A stretch of DNA of 64,000 bases. Origin: Glaciimonas immobilis. GTDB taxonomy: Bacteria > Pseudomonadota > Gammaproteobacteria > Burkholderiales > Burkholderiaceae_D. This document shows positions 9,987 through 19,669 of the stretch, piece by piece (position 1 is the stretch's first letter; every line of letters starts with the position of its first letter). The DNA lies in assembly GCF_011947285.1 (NCBI RefSeq), contig NZ_JAAOZT010000006.1, positions 186,001 through 250,000 on the forward strand, in the 5' to 3' direction. A program made the position numbers and the translations under genes. Under the pieces are notes generated by a model. It was not told the DNA's origin. It ran no database searches and saw only the letters and a program-made list of their open reading frames with translations.

Positions 9987-11129
9987 ATGACACCATTGTG
10001 CATGCGTAAACATGATCCAGGTATCGCAATTGAGCCAGTAGCGTCGGCAGCATCAGTAGCATCAGTAGCATCTATTAAGCCACGGCCAATGGACCCCCAA
10101 CAGCAGATCGTTATTCCCGATTGTTGCAATCTTGGCGTCGTCTGCCGGACGCTGATTGCAGTAAACGCAGTTTTGTTGGCCAAAACCTTGTTACGCGGCA
10201 TAGACTTTTCGTCGGTCCTGATGCAATTTGTAGAGTCCTCAATGTTGGTCGAATTGGCCTGTTTTGTATCCTTATTCGTCCTCTGCGGAATAGGACGGCT
10301 AGCGTATGGGCTTCCGCTGTGGGCGCAACGCCTGCTCTGCGCTGTGGTTCCTGCTGTCGTGACCGGAAGCGTGGTTCTGTGGATGTCCCGCTACGATTGG
10401 TTTCTGCATAGTTTCATGGACATGTCGCTAGTCGGCGCAGTGTTAATTGCTGCATTTTTTGGAATTGCCTTGCAGCACTATTTTGAGTTGCGTGGGCGTG
10501 CTTTTTCGCCAGTGCTAGTAGAGGCGCGCTTGCAGGCTCTGCAGGCGCGCATCCGACCGCATTTTTTGTTCAATAGTTTGAACGCTGTGTTGTCGCTGAT
10601 CCGCACTGAGCCACGACGGGCCGAAGCCGCGCTCGAAGATCTGGCAGATTTGATTCGTGTGTTGATGCGCGACCCGAGGGCCATGACGACGCTGGAAAAC
10701 GAACTCCAGTTGTGCCGTCAATATTTGACGATAGAAAATATCCGTCTGGGTGACCGTTTGAAGGTGCAATGGGAGCGTGAAGGAATGGACGATGAGGTGA
10801 TATCTAGCGCACAGATTCCGACGTTATTGTTGCAGCCGCTGGTAGAAAATGCAGTCCATTACGGCGTTCAGCCAAGCGCGTCCACGTCGGTAATCCGGAT
10901 TCAGCTTAAGCGGCGTCTGGAGCGTATCGAAATCGTGGTCACTAATCCTTACCACTCGCAGACAGGAGAGGCCCTCTCCGATGGCAGTCAGATGGCGCTC
11001 AAAAATATCCGCGAACGTCTGGCTTTGTTGTATGACGTCGAGGGTCAATTGACCACGGCGATCGTAGCCGGGCAATTTGAAGTCCGGGTGCGATTTCCTT
11101 ATATGAAAACCCAACCCATCGATGAATAA
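9987..11129 (+). CDS. LytS/AlgZ (FimS)-type sensor histidine kinase
   Basis: Membrane sensor kinase pairing with the LytTR regulator 70 bp downstream. Four hydrophobic segments span roughly residues 60-170. The His_kinase domain follows with the phosphoacceptor in RPHFLFNSLNAV, which is the LytS-type motif, and an N-box at PLVENAVHYGVQ. The C-terminal G-box region reads MALKNIRERLALLY. The start is uncertain: candidates are 9987, 10002 and 10089. The N-terminal segment contains a repeated 9-bp unit encoding SVA. In Pseudomonas the orthologous pair AlgZ/AlgR controls alginate and type IV pili; here the targets are unknown. Confidence 0.88.
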   Translation: MTPLCMRKHDPGIAIEPVASAASVASVASIKPRPMDPQQQIVIPDCCNLGVVCRTLIAVNAVLLAKTLLRGIDFSSVLMQFVESSMLVELACFVSLFVLCGIGRLAYGLPLWAQRLLCAVVPAVVTGSVVLWMSRYDWFLHSFMDMSLVGAVLIAAFFGIALQHYFELRGRAFSPVLVEARLQALQARIRPHFLFNSLNAVLSLIRTEPRRAEAALEDLADLIRVLMRDPRAMTTLENELQLCRQYLTIENIRLGDRLKVQWEREGMDDEVISSAQIPTLLLQPLVENAVHYGVQPSASTSVIRIQLKRRLERIEIVVTNPYHSQTGEALSDGSQMALKNIRERLALLYDVEGQLTTAIVAGQFEVRVRFPYMKTQPIDE

Positions 11130-11199
11130 TCCGCGCTTGATAATTATTGGCAGGAAATTATATGGGCGGGCGGACCGAGATTAATTTACCATCGGTGTC

Positions 11200-12090
11200 A
11201 TGATTCCTCGAATATATATAGTTGATGATGAAGCGCCCGCGCGCGCCAGACTGCGCACGGTCCTGTCCGATATCGCGGCCGTGTGTCCGCATATGCTGGT
11301 CGGTGAAGCAGAGCACGCACACGCCGCGTTCGCGGGCATCGCCCTGACCCGTCCTGACGTCGTGTTGGTAGACGTCCAAATGCCGGGAATGACCGGTTTA
11401 CAGTTGGTTGAGCAATTGATTCGGATACACACCAAAGACCGGGGCACGTGCAATGGCGACGATAGTAGCGATGGCGATAACGAAAAACGTATCACGTCGT
11501 CGGGTGCCGATAAAATGCCCATCATTATTTTTGTCACAGCCTACGAGAATTACGCGCTGAAGGCATTTGACGTGCAGGCGTTTGATTATTTGTTAAAGCC
11601 GGTACGGGCTACCCGCTTGCAGCAAGCAATTTTGCGTGCGACGCAAATGCGATTTCAGCAGGCTGTAAACAGACTTGAGAACGGGACATCAGAAATAGCG
11701 AGGCATGTTGCAAGTGTGCGCACGCATTTTTCAGTACAAGTGCGCGGACGGGTGCTGTTAGTGGCCGTCGATGAAGTGCGATTTTTGAAAGCAGAATTAA
11801 AATACGTCGTCCTGCGCACGAAAGAAAAAGAATACCTGATTGAAGACTCTCTGGTGTCCATTGAGGAAGAATTGCTGGCACATTTTGTACGGGTACATCG
11901 TAATGCGCTAGTTGCGCGAAATGCGATAATCGGCGTTGAACGCGGTGCGCCGGGAGCGGATGGCGATGACTTAAGCAATAAGGCCGTGTCAGGAGTTCAA
12001 GAGAGTTGGCAAGTGATTTTGCGCGACGTTGCGCAGAGATTGCCGATATCGCGGCGCCAGTGGAGCGCGATCAGAGCGTTAGTGCGATGA
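11200..12090 (+). CDS. LytTR-family response regulator (AlgR type)
   Basis: Cytoplasmic transcription factor of 296 residues. The receiver domain starts at IYIVDDEAPARARLR. Its acidic pocket is DDE and the phosphoacceptor Asp lies in VVLVDVQMPGMTG; the conserved Lys is in FDYLLKPVRATRL. The C-terminal LytTR DNA-binding domain starts about VRGRVLLVAVDEV and includes YVVLRTKEKEYLIEDSL and FVRVHRNALV. Two low-complexity inserts are unusual: an Asp/Ser-rich loop at about residues 75-105 inside the receiver domain and a GAPGADGDD loop in the LytTR domain. In many relatives hemC follows directly; it does not here. Confidence 0.9.
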   Translation: MIPRIYIVDDEAPARARLRTVLSDIAAVCPHMLVGEAEHAHAAFAGIALTRPDVVLVDVQMPGMTGLQLVEQLIRIHTKDRGTCNGDDSSDGDNEKRITSSGADKMPIIIFVTAYENYALKAFDVQAFDYLLKPVRATRLQQAILRATQMRFQQAVNRLENGTSEIARHVASVRTHFSVQVRGRVLLVAVDEVRFLKAELKYVVLRTKEKEYLIEDSLVSIEEELLAHFVRVHRNALVARNAIIGVERGAPGADGDDLSNKAVSGVQESWQVILRDVAQRLPISRRQWSAIRALVR

Positions 12091-12244
12091 GCCAAGGGGC
12101 GTATTAATGGCCAGCGCATGGGTTAAAAATTACACCGAATCTGCGATGTAAACCGCAAAGCGGACCCGGCGTAATTCTCTTATTCCGTACCATGGTTCTT
12201 AAAGCTGTTCTCGAACTCACTCCACGGACGGGAGGGGATGATAA

Positions 12245-12272
12245 ATAGTGCTTAAAACATAGTGCTTAAAAC
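12245..12272. repeat. Perfect 14-bp tandem duplication
   Basis: ATAGTGCTTAAAAC occurs twice head to tail in the gap between the regulator gene and the hemerythrin gene (12091-12376). The gap otherwise shows nothing recognisable. It could be a replication slip or a paired binding site. Confidence 0.6.
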
Positions 12273-12376
12273 CCTCATAGACGCAAAACTATTCCGGTTT
12301 TTCGGCACCATTTATCACCACCTGACGCTGGTTTAATATCGTGGTTAAGATCGTGATGGAGACTAAATATGCATCA

Positions 12377-12856
12377 TCATAGTTCTTCTGCACTCAATTC
12401 GGTTTTGCGCTCTAACATTTGATCGCGCAATGCAACGAGATCGAGGCCGGAAGCACGGGCTTTAGGAAACATTTCACCCTCCTCTTCCTTGACATGATGC
12501 GCAATTTCTTCTGATAACTTTTGGACTGTCTCGGTCAGACTTTCGTCATCAGCGCTCATCGCTTTAATTTGGGCAATCAGTGCTTTGGCACCGGCATGTT
12601 CTGCAGTAGCCTCCTCAATTAACGCCGGACCGTCTTCGGCTTCTTGCTGGACGGCAGGATAGAAAATTTCTTCCTCTAGCATTGCGTGAATGGTGAGTTC
12701 AGTACAAATTTCGTCTGCAAGTTTTTTCTTCCCCACGCGGGCGCGTGAGCCCATGGATTCAAATTCTTTAAATTTTGCCTTGACGCTGTTATGGTCGTGA
12801 ACCAAGAGCGTAGTCGCATCTTTGAAACGGGACTTGGTAGCGGTTTTGGTTTCCAT
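12377..12856 (-). CDS. Hemerythrin HHE domain protein
   Basis: A 159-residue cytoplasmic four-helix protein expected to bind a non-haem di-iron centre for oxygen or NO sensing or iron handling. Candidate iron ligands are in LVHDHNSVKAKF, HAMLEEEIFYPA, EHAGAKALI and HHVKEEEGEMFP, matching the His/Glu pattern of the HHE cation-binding family. A good Shine-Dalgarno (AAAGGAGTTAAC) precedes the ATG at 12856. Convergent with the upstream regulator. Its neighbour katE suggests an oxidative stress context, which is inference. Confidence 0.88.
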   Translation of the reverse strand: METKTATKSRFKDATTLLVHDHNSVKAKFKEFESMGSRARVGKKKLADEICTELTIHAMLEEEIFYPAVQQEAEDGPALIEEATAEHAGAKALIAQIKAMSADDESLTETVQKLSEEIAHHVKEEEGEMFPKARASGLDLVALRDQMLERKTELSAEEL

Positions 12857-13229
12857 GTTAACTCCTTTAGAATTAAAAAAAGGCCCTGCTAAATGATTGA
12901 ATAAGGCGGGACCGTGACTATTGCACTACGTGAATTTACAAAAATACTTAGGGGCGGCAGCCAATTCATAGACATCCCGCAGTTAGTGGTAAGTATTAAT
13001 TCCTTTTTCCCTACATGGAAATCAGCCAATGGCCGATACCTTTGAATGGTTGCAAAAACTATGTTGGGCTCGTACCGATAGCGCTGCATCGCCATCCACT
13101 ATCAAAGACGCAAACTAAAAGACGCAAACAATATGGGGCCACGGGTTCAAGGAAATATCGTTAACCCACCAACTGCATATTTCTGCGCTAGAGGTCGATT
13201 TTCCCAAGCACACCACCTAAGGAGCGATT
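12857..13229. other. Intergenic region upstream of hemerythrin gene and small ORF
   Basis: About 370 bp. It should contain divergent promoters. A direct repeat AAAGACGCAAAC occurs twice (13104-13115 and 13118-13129). A 68-codon open frame on the minus strand (12889-13095) has no family resemblance or good ribosome binding site and is not called. Confidence 0.4.
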
Positions 13230-13379
13230 ATGACCATGCATCAAGAACCCCCACCTGTTGAGGTGCCGCCAACCCTGCCAACGCCCACTTCGCCTACACC
13301 TATCGGAGATCCTGTACCCGGAACAGGTGGTTCTACCCCTCGCACACTAGGGATCCCTGCGGAACTAAATGCGCAATAG
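13230..13379 (+). CDS. Small proline/threonine-rich protein (49 residues)
   Basis: ATG at 13230 has an excellent AAGGAG Shine-Dalgarno 5-6 bases upstream, and the frame stops at 13377-13379. A hairpin with a T tract follows immediately, so this looks like a complete monocistronic gene. The product is about one quarter proline (for example EPPPVEVPPTLPTPTSPTP) and presumably unstructured; there is no signal peptide or membrane segment. Function is unknown. The start context and the terminator are direct evidence; expression is inference. Confidence 0.6.
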   Translation: MTMHQEPPPVEVPPTLPTPTSPTPIGDPVPGTGGSTPRTLGIPAELNAQ

Positions 13380-13385
13380 CGTGGT

Positions 13386-13430
13386 GAGCTCCCCGCGTAG
13401 ACGGCTTTTACGGGGAGTTCGCCAGTTTTT
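13386..13430 (+). terminator. Intrinsic terminator after small proline-rich ORF
   Basis: GAGCTCCCCG (13386-13395) pairs with CGGGGAGTTC (13411-13420) with one G-T pair, then GCCAG and TTTTT at 13426-13430. It overlaps the very end of the convergent katE gene. Confidence 0.75.
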
Positions 13431-15846
13431 ATACCGTTGGCGGTATTGCCTCCGTTTCACGGGCCGGTGAGCGATGTCCGGCCAATGCCGCTATGAATGT
13501 ATCCAGGGCGAGCGCCAAGGTTTGATTCCCAGTATGGACAAAGCTTGGATCGGTAGTGTCGGCTTGATGTACGCCAATTTTTGCTAACACCGTGGGACCG
13601 TCTCCAATGACCAGCATCGGCTTACAGTGTTGATATTGATCGCGCAGGAATTCTAATGTCCGGGCATTTTTAACCCGATTCCTATCGTCCAATGCATTTG
13701 CCTGTACCACTACGGCGTCGTAAAGCGCGGAAGGTGAGGCCTCGCTAGAAATTTCTACATCAAGTGCGCTGCCATCGCTGGTGGCAACCTTGCCGAGCTG
13801 GGTGCCGACCAAACGCGGTACAGCACCCTCATTCAGCAGGGCAGCGTAGATTGCTTTGGTTGTTTCAGCATCCACGCCGGTCCCGATCAGGATAGCGACA
13901 CGCCGCGTGCGGATACCGATCTCTCCCGGGCGAAACATCAACGATAATTCTGGGGAGTGCTCATATTCCGGTATGGGCAGTTCTGAAGCGAGTGGCATCG
14001 CAGGCGGGACATCGATGCCAATCCCCAGGGCGACTTCTTCTGCCAGGATCGGATTGACGTTCACCAGCATTGAGACCACCCGTTTCCGTACCGCAGGTGT
14101 CTGCACGCGGGTCAACTCAAATCGGAAAGCCGAGACAATATGGGCTTGCTCGGAAGGTGTCTGACTTTGCCAAAATAACCGCGCCTGAGAATAATGATCG
14201 GCGAAAAGTTCTGCTTTGCCTCGCACTTTATCGGCAGCGATCGGTTCAGGGAAGGACGTGAAACCCTTCATGCCAGCCTGAAATGGGCAGCCGCCGCCTA
14301 ACGAGTTTGGCTCATAATCTGCGCGGCCGCGATGGATCGCCTGGCGATGCATTCCTTCGCGCTGATTATTGAAGACTGGTGCCAGCGGCGCGTTAATGGG
14401 GATTTCGTGAAAGTTTGGACCACCAAGGCGGGTGAGTTGGGTATCAATATACGAATGGATGCGACCTTGAAGCAAAGGGTCGTTACTGAAATCAATACCT
14501 GGGACAATATGCGCGGTACAAAAGGCAACCTGTTCAGTTTCTGCAAAAAAATTATCAGGATTGCGATTCAATATCAACTTGCCGACCGGCACCACCTTTA
14601 CCATTTCTTCCGGTATGAGCTTAGTGGAATCAAGCACATCAAAGCCAAATTGCTCAGCCTGCGCCTCGGTAAATATTTGCAGCCCCAGTTCCCATTCCGG
14701 ATAGGCACCGGCTTCTATCGCCTCCCAAAGATCGCGTCGATGAAAGTCAGCGTCAGCCCCTGCAATCTTTACGGCTTCGTCCCAGACCAGCGAATGGGTT
14801 CCTGCAATTGGCTGCCAGTGAAACTTGCAGAACACGGAGTTACCTTCGGCATTCACCAGTCTGAACGTATGCACGCCAAACCCTTGCATCATGCGATAGC
14901 TGCGTGGAATCGCCCGGTCCGACATGATCCACATCAACATGTGCGTGGATTCAGGCATCAGCGAGACAAAATCCCAAAAGGTATCGTGCGCCGAGGATGC
15001 CTGGGGTATGGCGTTGTGCGCTTCGGGCTTGACAGCATGGACCAGATCTGGGAACTTCATCGCATCCTGGATAAAAAATACCGGTATGTTATTGCCCACC
15101 AGATCCCAGTTGCCTTCGTCGGTATAAAATTTCACGGCAAAACCGCGGACATCGCGCACGGTATCGGCTGATCCGCGTTCCCCCGCCACGGTAGAAAAGC
15201 GCACGAATACCGGGGTACGTTTTCCTGCCTGCGCAAACGGTGCCGCCCGTGTCAGGTCGGAAAGATCCTGATAGGACTCGAAATAGCCGTGAGCAGCAGA
15301 ACCACGCGCATGGACCACGCGCTCTGGAATTCGCTCATGGTCAAAATGCGTGATCTTCTCACGCAGAATAAAGTCCTCTAATGCTGTCGGGCCGCGTAAC
15401 CCAATCTTAAGGGAGTGTTGATTGTCGGCCACCGGAACACCCTGGTTGGTGGTGAGCACCTGATTCCCAGCATCAACCCGAACCCGATCAAGAGGACCGT
15501 TGGTAGGATTAGCACCGATGACAGGCTGACCCTTACCTACTTTCGGTGAGGCGTTAATTTCGGTAGCGGTGCTGGCAGTCGCCAACGCACTCACCGGGCT
15601 GCTGGTTGCGCCGAGTGGAGGAATCGGAGCAACATCACCTACGCCGTATTCTTCTGCCTTGTTCGGGTTAGCGGCCATTTGAGCGGCGAGGCCCTGACCG
15701 CTGACGACCTTTTCGAGCAGTTTGGTGGGCCCAATTTCCTTGCTTCCCACGCTGGTTGGCGGTGCCGCATTAGAAGGGCCGGAAACCGTGCTCATAACTG
15801 ATCCGGCACCTTCAACTGAAGACGGGCTTTTTTTGCGTGTGACCAT
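13429..15846 (-). CDS. katE: Large-subunit catalase HPII (monofunctional haem catalase)
   Basis: Decomposes hydrogen peroxide in the cytoplasm. From the ATG at 15846 (GAGG Shine-Dalgarno) the protein is about 805 residues, the large clade 2 type. Residues 1-150 are a low-complexity Ala/Pro/Ser-rich extension. The catalase core then begins near [15 protein letters not shown]. The distal His is in [14 protein letters not shown], the essential Asn in VGNNIPVFF, and the haem-ligating Tyr in RIHSYIDTQ. The C-terminal 150 residues form the DJ-1/PfpI-like domain ([12 protein letters not shown]) of HPII enzymes. The frame is open upstream to 15975 but that extension is not catalase-like. Probably stationary-phase or stress induced, by family knowledge. 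Confidence 0.95.
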   Translation of the reverse strand: MVTRKKSPSSVEGAGSVMSTVSGPSNAAPPTSVGSKEIGPTKLLEKVVSGQGLAAQMAANPNKAEEYGVGDVAPIPPLGATSSPVSALATASTATEINASPKVGKGQPVIGANPTNGPLDRVRVDAGNQVLTTNQGVPVADNQHSLKIGLRGPTALEDFILREKITHFDHERIPERVVHARGSAAHGYFESYQDLSDLTRAAPFAQAGKRTPVFVRFSTVAGERGSADTVRDVRGFAVKFYTDEGNWDLVGNNIPVFFIQDAMKFPDLVHAVKPEAHNAIPQASSAHDTFWDFVSLMPESTHMLMWIMSDRAIPRSYRMMQGFGVHTFRLVNAEGNSVFCKFHWQPIAGTHSLVWDEAVKIAGADADFHRRDLWEAIEAGAYPEWELGLQIFTEAQAEQFGFDVLDSTKLIPEEMVKVVPVGKLILNRNPDNFFAETEQVAFCTAHIVPGIDFSNDPLLQGRIHSYIDTQLTRLGGPNFHEIPINAPLAPVFNNQREGMHRQAIHRGRADYEPNSLGGGCPFQAGMKGFTSFPEPIAADKVRGKAELFADHYSQARLFWQSQTPSEQAHIVSAFRFELTRVQTPAVRKRVVSMLVNVNPILAEEVALGIGIDVPPAMPLASELPIPEYEHSPELSLMFRPGEIGIRTRRVAILIGTGVDAETTKAIYAALLNEGAVPRLVGTQLGKVATSDGSALDVEISSEASPSALYDAVVVQANALDDRNRVKNARTLEFLRDQYQHCKPMLVIGDGPTVLAKIGVHQADTTDPSFVHTGNQTLALALDTFIAALAGHRSPARETEAIPPTV

Positions 15847-16172
15847 GAATGTACCTCGTAAGTAAATGTCGGCAATCAAGTTGTTGCAGCGAAAGGGGAA
15901 GCGCACGAATAACACGGATACCAATGCATGGGCTGTGGTGGATTTTTTACGAAATCCCCGCACGCCACCTAACATTGGTCAATGGCGGTAGCTTAGACCG
16001 AAGCCCATGAATTGTTATCAGAAAAACCCTGATTTTTTTGTAGGAATTGCGTGTATGGTGTTGTACGGACGCGTGGATAACAGCGAGCTATTAAGCTGAA
16101 TATAGTAAATAATTGGTCCGTTCCCAACCGCGCCTTCAGAGGTCGAAGGAGCTTCAAAAATTAACCTGGGTG
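15847..16172. other. Intergenic region upstream of katE
   Basis: About 326 bp between katE and the DUF1800 remnant, presumably holding the katE promoter. No ORF, RNA or repeat was recognised. Confidence 0.35.
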
Positions 16173-16845
16173 TTACAAAATCTGTTTTAGACCGCAATAT
16201 AATGACGATTGCCACGCACTTGTCAGCATTACTTGTCCGCAAGTCGATTTTCCATTGCTTAAACTACTGGCAAAATTTATGCGACGTAATAGAGCATCCG
16301 GGTTCAGCCATGCCTCTTCAGAAAATTTATAACCTTCGGGAGTCAGCCAGCCATACAGCGGTTGCCCTAGTTGGTTCAACGTGTTATCGACGGGCTTGAC
16401 GTTCACCACCGGCGTGGCGCCGCCCGTAATTTTCATTCAAGCCTTTAACGCGCCCTTTAGCTTCCGGTGTGCCGACGCCACTACTGAGCCAGTTATCCAG
16501 GTAATACAACATTGCAGGATGATGGGCTACCGATCCTAACAATTGCCGAAAGTTGCCCAGCGCCTGGGGACGTAGTACATCTTTTTGGTACTCGCCGTTC
16601 CAGTAACGGACCCATTCTTTGCCCTCAAAAACATTGAAGTGATTGAACCAGAATTCTGTCATCACCTCTTGTAACTGGCGCGGACTTTTTGTCACCTGCC
16701 ACAAACGCGCCTGATGGGTCTGCAACGATGTCTCCTGGACGCGGTCCGTAAGCAAGGCGGCTCAACACGTGTAGTGCTTTTTCGTTATCCGTTAGCGCTT
16801 GGTCTGCTGAAAAAAGAAACGCATTGGACTCGTCGCTCTATTGGA
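16173..16845 (-). pseudogene. Degraded DUF1800 protein gene
   Basis: Three pieces of a DUF1800 protein lie in order on the minus strand but in different frames. Near 16740-16815 an N-terminal piece reads LTDNEKALHVLSRLAYGPRPGD. From about 16700 to 16460 a middle piece reads SPRQLQEVMTEFWFNHFNVF and then VAHHPAMLYYLDNW and KGLNENY. From about 16430 to 16250 a C-terminal piece reads VVNVKPVDNTLNQLGQPLYGW and LNPDALLRRINFA. Whole blocks between these pieces are missing and the upstream end runs into a stop with no start codon, so two internal deletions with frameshifts are the simplest reading. Intact DUF1800 genes usually sit beside a DUF1501 gene, which is absent. Confidence 0.85.
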
Positions 16846-16995
16846 GGTTACGAGGCGGGGTCATTACGCATAACGTACAGTGAGTATTTTGGTAGACAAG
16901 CGCTGTGTAACACAGTGTAAAGGGCAACTGGATCGACGCGGCAGAAAAGCCGCAGAATACGCGCAGAATACGCGCAGGATACGGTTACAGGTATT

Positions 16996-18441
16996 TCAGA
17001 TAACCTTGCCGGGATTCATTAAGTTGTGCGGGTCCAGCGCCTGCTTGATCGTTTTCATCAGTCCTATTTCGACCGCTGATTTGTAACGCAACAATTCTTC
17101 CCGTTTCAATGCGCCGATGCCATGCTCGGCCGAAATTGATCCACCAAATTGATGAACGCTGTCATGCACGACCAAATTGATACTGGACTGGTGTGAAAGA
17201 AATAATTCCTCAGAATATCCAATTGCTGGCGACACGTTGTAATGTAAATTGCCGTCGCCCAGATGGCCAAACGTGACGTTGCGGCATTCGGGGAAGCTTG
17301 CTTGAAGTAATGCGTCGGTGACGGTAATAAATTCGGCAATGCGAGAAATTGGCAGCGAGACATCGTGCTTGATATTCTTGCCTTCCCTGGCTTGAGCCGA
17401 GGAGATACTTTCGCGCCAGCGCCATAGCGTTTTTGATTGTGCGGCCGAGATCGCAAGCACAGCGTCCTGACAAATTTTATTTTCGAGAGCACTAGCCAAA
17501 AGGGATTCCAGCATTGTGCTGGCATGGGCCTCTGATTCGCTATCAGAAAGTTCAAGTAAAACGTAATGAGGATGTCGGGCAGAGAAGGGGAACGTCAGTT
17601 GCGGCATATGTCTGGCGACTAGTTGCAGGCATAGGTCTGACATCAATTCAAAACCTGTTAACGCGGCCCCGCAATGGCCTTGCGCCAGTGTCAGTAAGCG
17701 CAGCGCCTGAGCAGGCGTTTGCAACGCAACCAGCGCGGTTAATTGCGCCTTGGGAACAGGAAATATTTTCATCACTGCAGCGGTAATGATACCCAGCGTG
17801 CCTTCGGCTCCGATAAATAAGTCGCGTAGATCATAACCGGTATTGTCCTTACGCAATCCGCGTAATCCTTCCATGATCTCGCCTTGCGCCGTTACAACTT
17901 CCAGCCCAAGACACAATTCGCGCGTATTGCCGTAACGTAAAACTGCGGTGCCGCCGGCGTTGGTGGCGAGGTTTCCGCCGATGGTGCAACTGCCTTCGGC
18001 AGCTAAAGATAGGGGTAATAAGCGTTCAACCGCGAGCGCTGCCTCTTGCAGATTTTGTAAAATACATCCTGCCTCAACCGTCATCGTATGATTGACCGGA
18101 TCAACCGCACGAACCCGGTTCAGGCGACCTAAAGACAGTACTATCGCGTTGCCGCTGCGGTCCGGTACGCTACCTAAAACCAAGCCAGTGTTGCCACCCT
18201 GAGGTACGATCGGCACGTTGAACTGATTGCATAAGCGTACTATCGCGGCGACCTCTGCGGTGCTGCCGGGTTTGACGACGGCGATGGCCTGACCGGTAAA
18301 GCGGCGCCGCTGATCGGTCAGAAATGATGCCTTCTCCGGTTCGGCAGTGAGTACATAATCATTTCCGATAGCCGCTATGCATGCGCTGATGAAGTCAGAA
18401 AAATCTGTCGTGCTACGCATCAACTTAGCTGAAATAGTCAT
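16996..18441 (-). CDS. FAD-binding oxidoreductase, GlcD / D-2-hydroxyacid dehydrogenase type
   Basis: A flavoprotein of the vanillyl-alcohol oxidase/GlcD family, about 481 residues from the ATG at 18441, which lies 14 bases after the stop of the upstream gene. The N-terminal FAD_binding_4 domain shows VPIVPQGGNTGLVLG, GSCTIGGNLATNAGG, NTGYDLRDLFIGAEGTLGIIT. The C-terminal FAD-oxidase domain has the FGHLGDGNLHYNV motif and SISAEHGIGALKREEL near the end, typical of D-lactate, glycolate or D-2-hydroxyglutarate dehydrogenases. The exact substrate cannot be fixed; the D-2-hydroxyglutarate type is a reasonable guess. No iron-sulfur partner is adjacent. Confidence 0.88.
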   Translation of the reverse strand: MTISAKLMRSTTDFSDFISACIAAIGNDYVLTAEPEKASFLTDQRRRFTGQAIAVVKPGSTAEVAAIVRLCNQFNVPIVPQGGNTGLVLGSVPDRSGNAIVLSLGRLNRVRAVDPVNHTMTVEAGCILQNLQEAALAVERLLPLSLAAEGSCTIGGNLATNAGGTAVLRYGNTRELCLGLEVVTAQGEIMEGLRGLRKDNTGYDLRDLFIGAEGTLGIITAAVMKIFPVPKAQLTALVALQTPAQALRLLTLAQGHCGAALTGFELMSDLCLQLVARHMPQLTFPFSARHPHYVLLELSDSESEAHASTMLESLLASALENKICQDAVLAISAAQSKTLWRWRESISSAQAREGKNIKHDVSLPISRIAEFITVTDALLQASFPECRNVTFGHLGDGNLHYNVSPAIGYSEELFLSHQSSINLVVHDSVHQFGGSISAEHGIGALKREELLRYKSAVEIGLMKTIKQALDPHNLMNPGKVI

Positions 18442-18454
18442 TCGAATATTTTCA

Positions 18455-19568
<1,114 letters not shown>

Positions 19569-19669
19569 TTATAGGACGCTTTATCAACACTTTACGTTGC
19601 GTGATTGCGACTGTACGCATCTAAAGTGCAGTGATGTCATGGTCAGCCTGTAAAGGTCACAACAGAAAT

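Noticed and set aside
13429-15975. Longer catalase start at 15975
   Set aside because: The added 43 residues are not catalase-like; ATG 15846 has a Shine-Dalgarno and a typical Lys/Ser-rich start.
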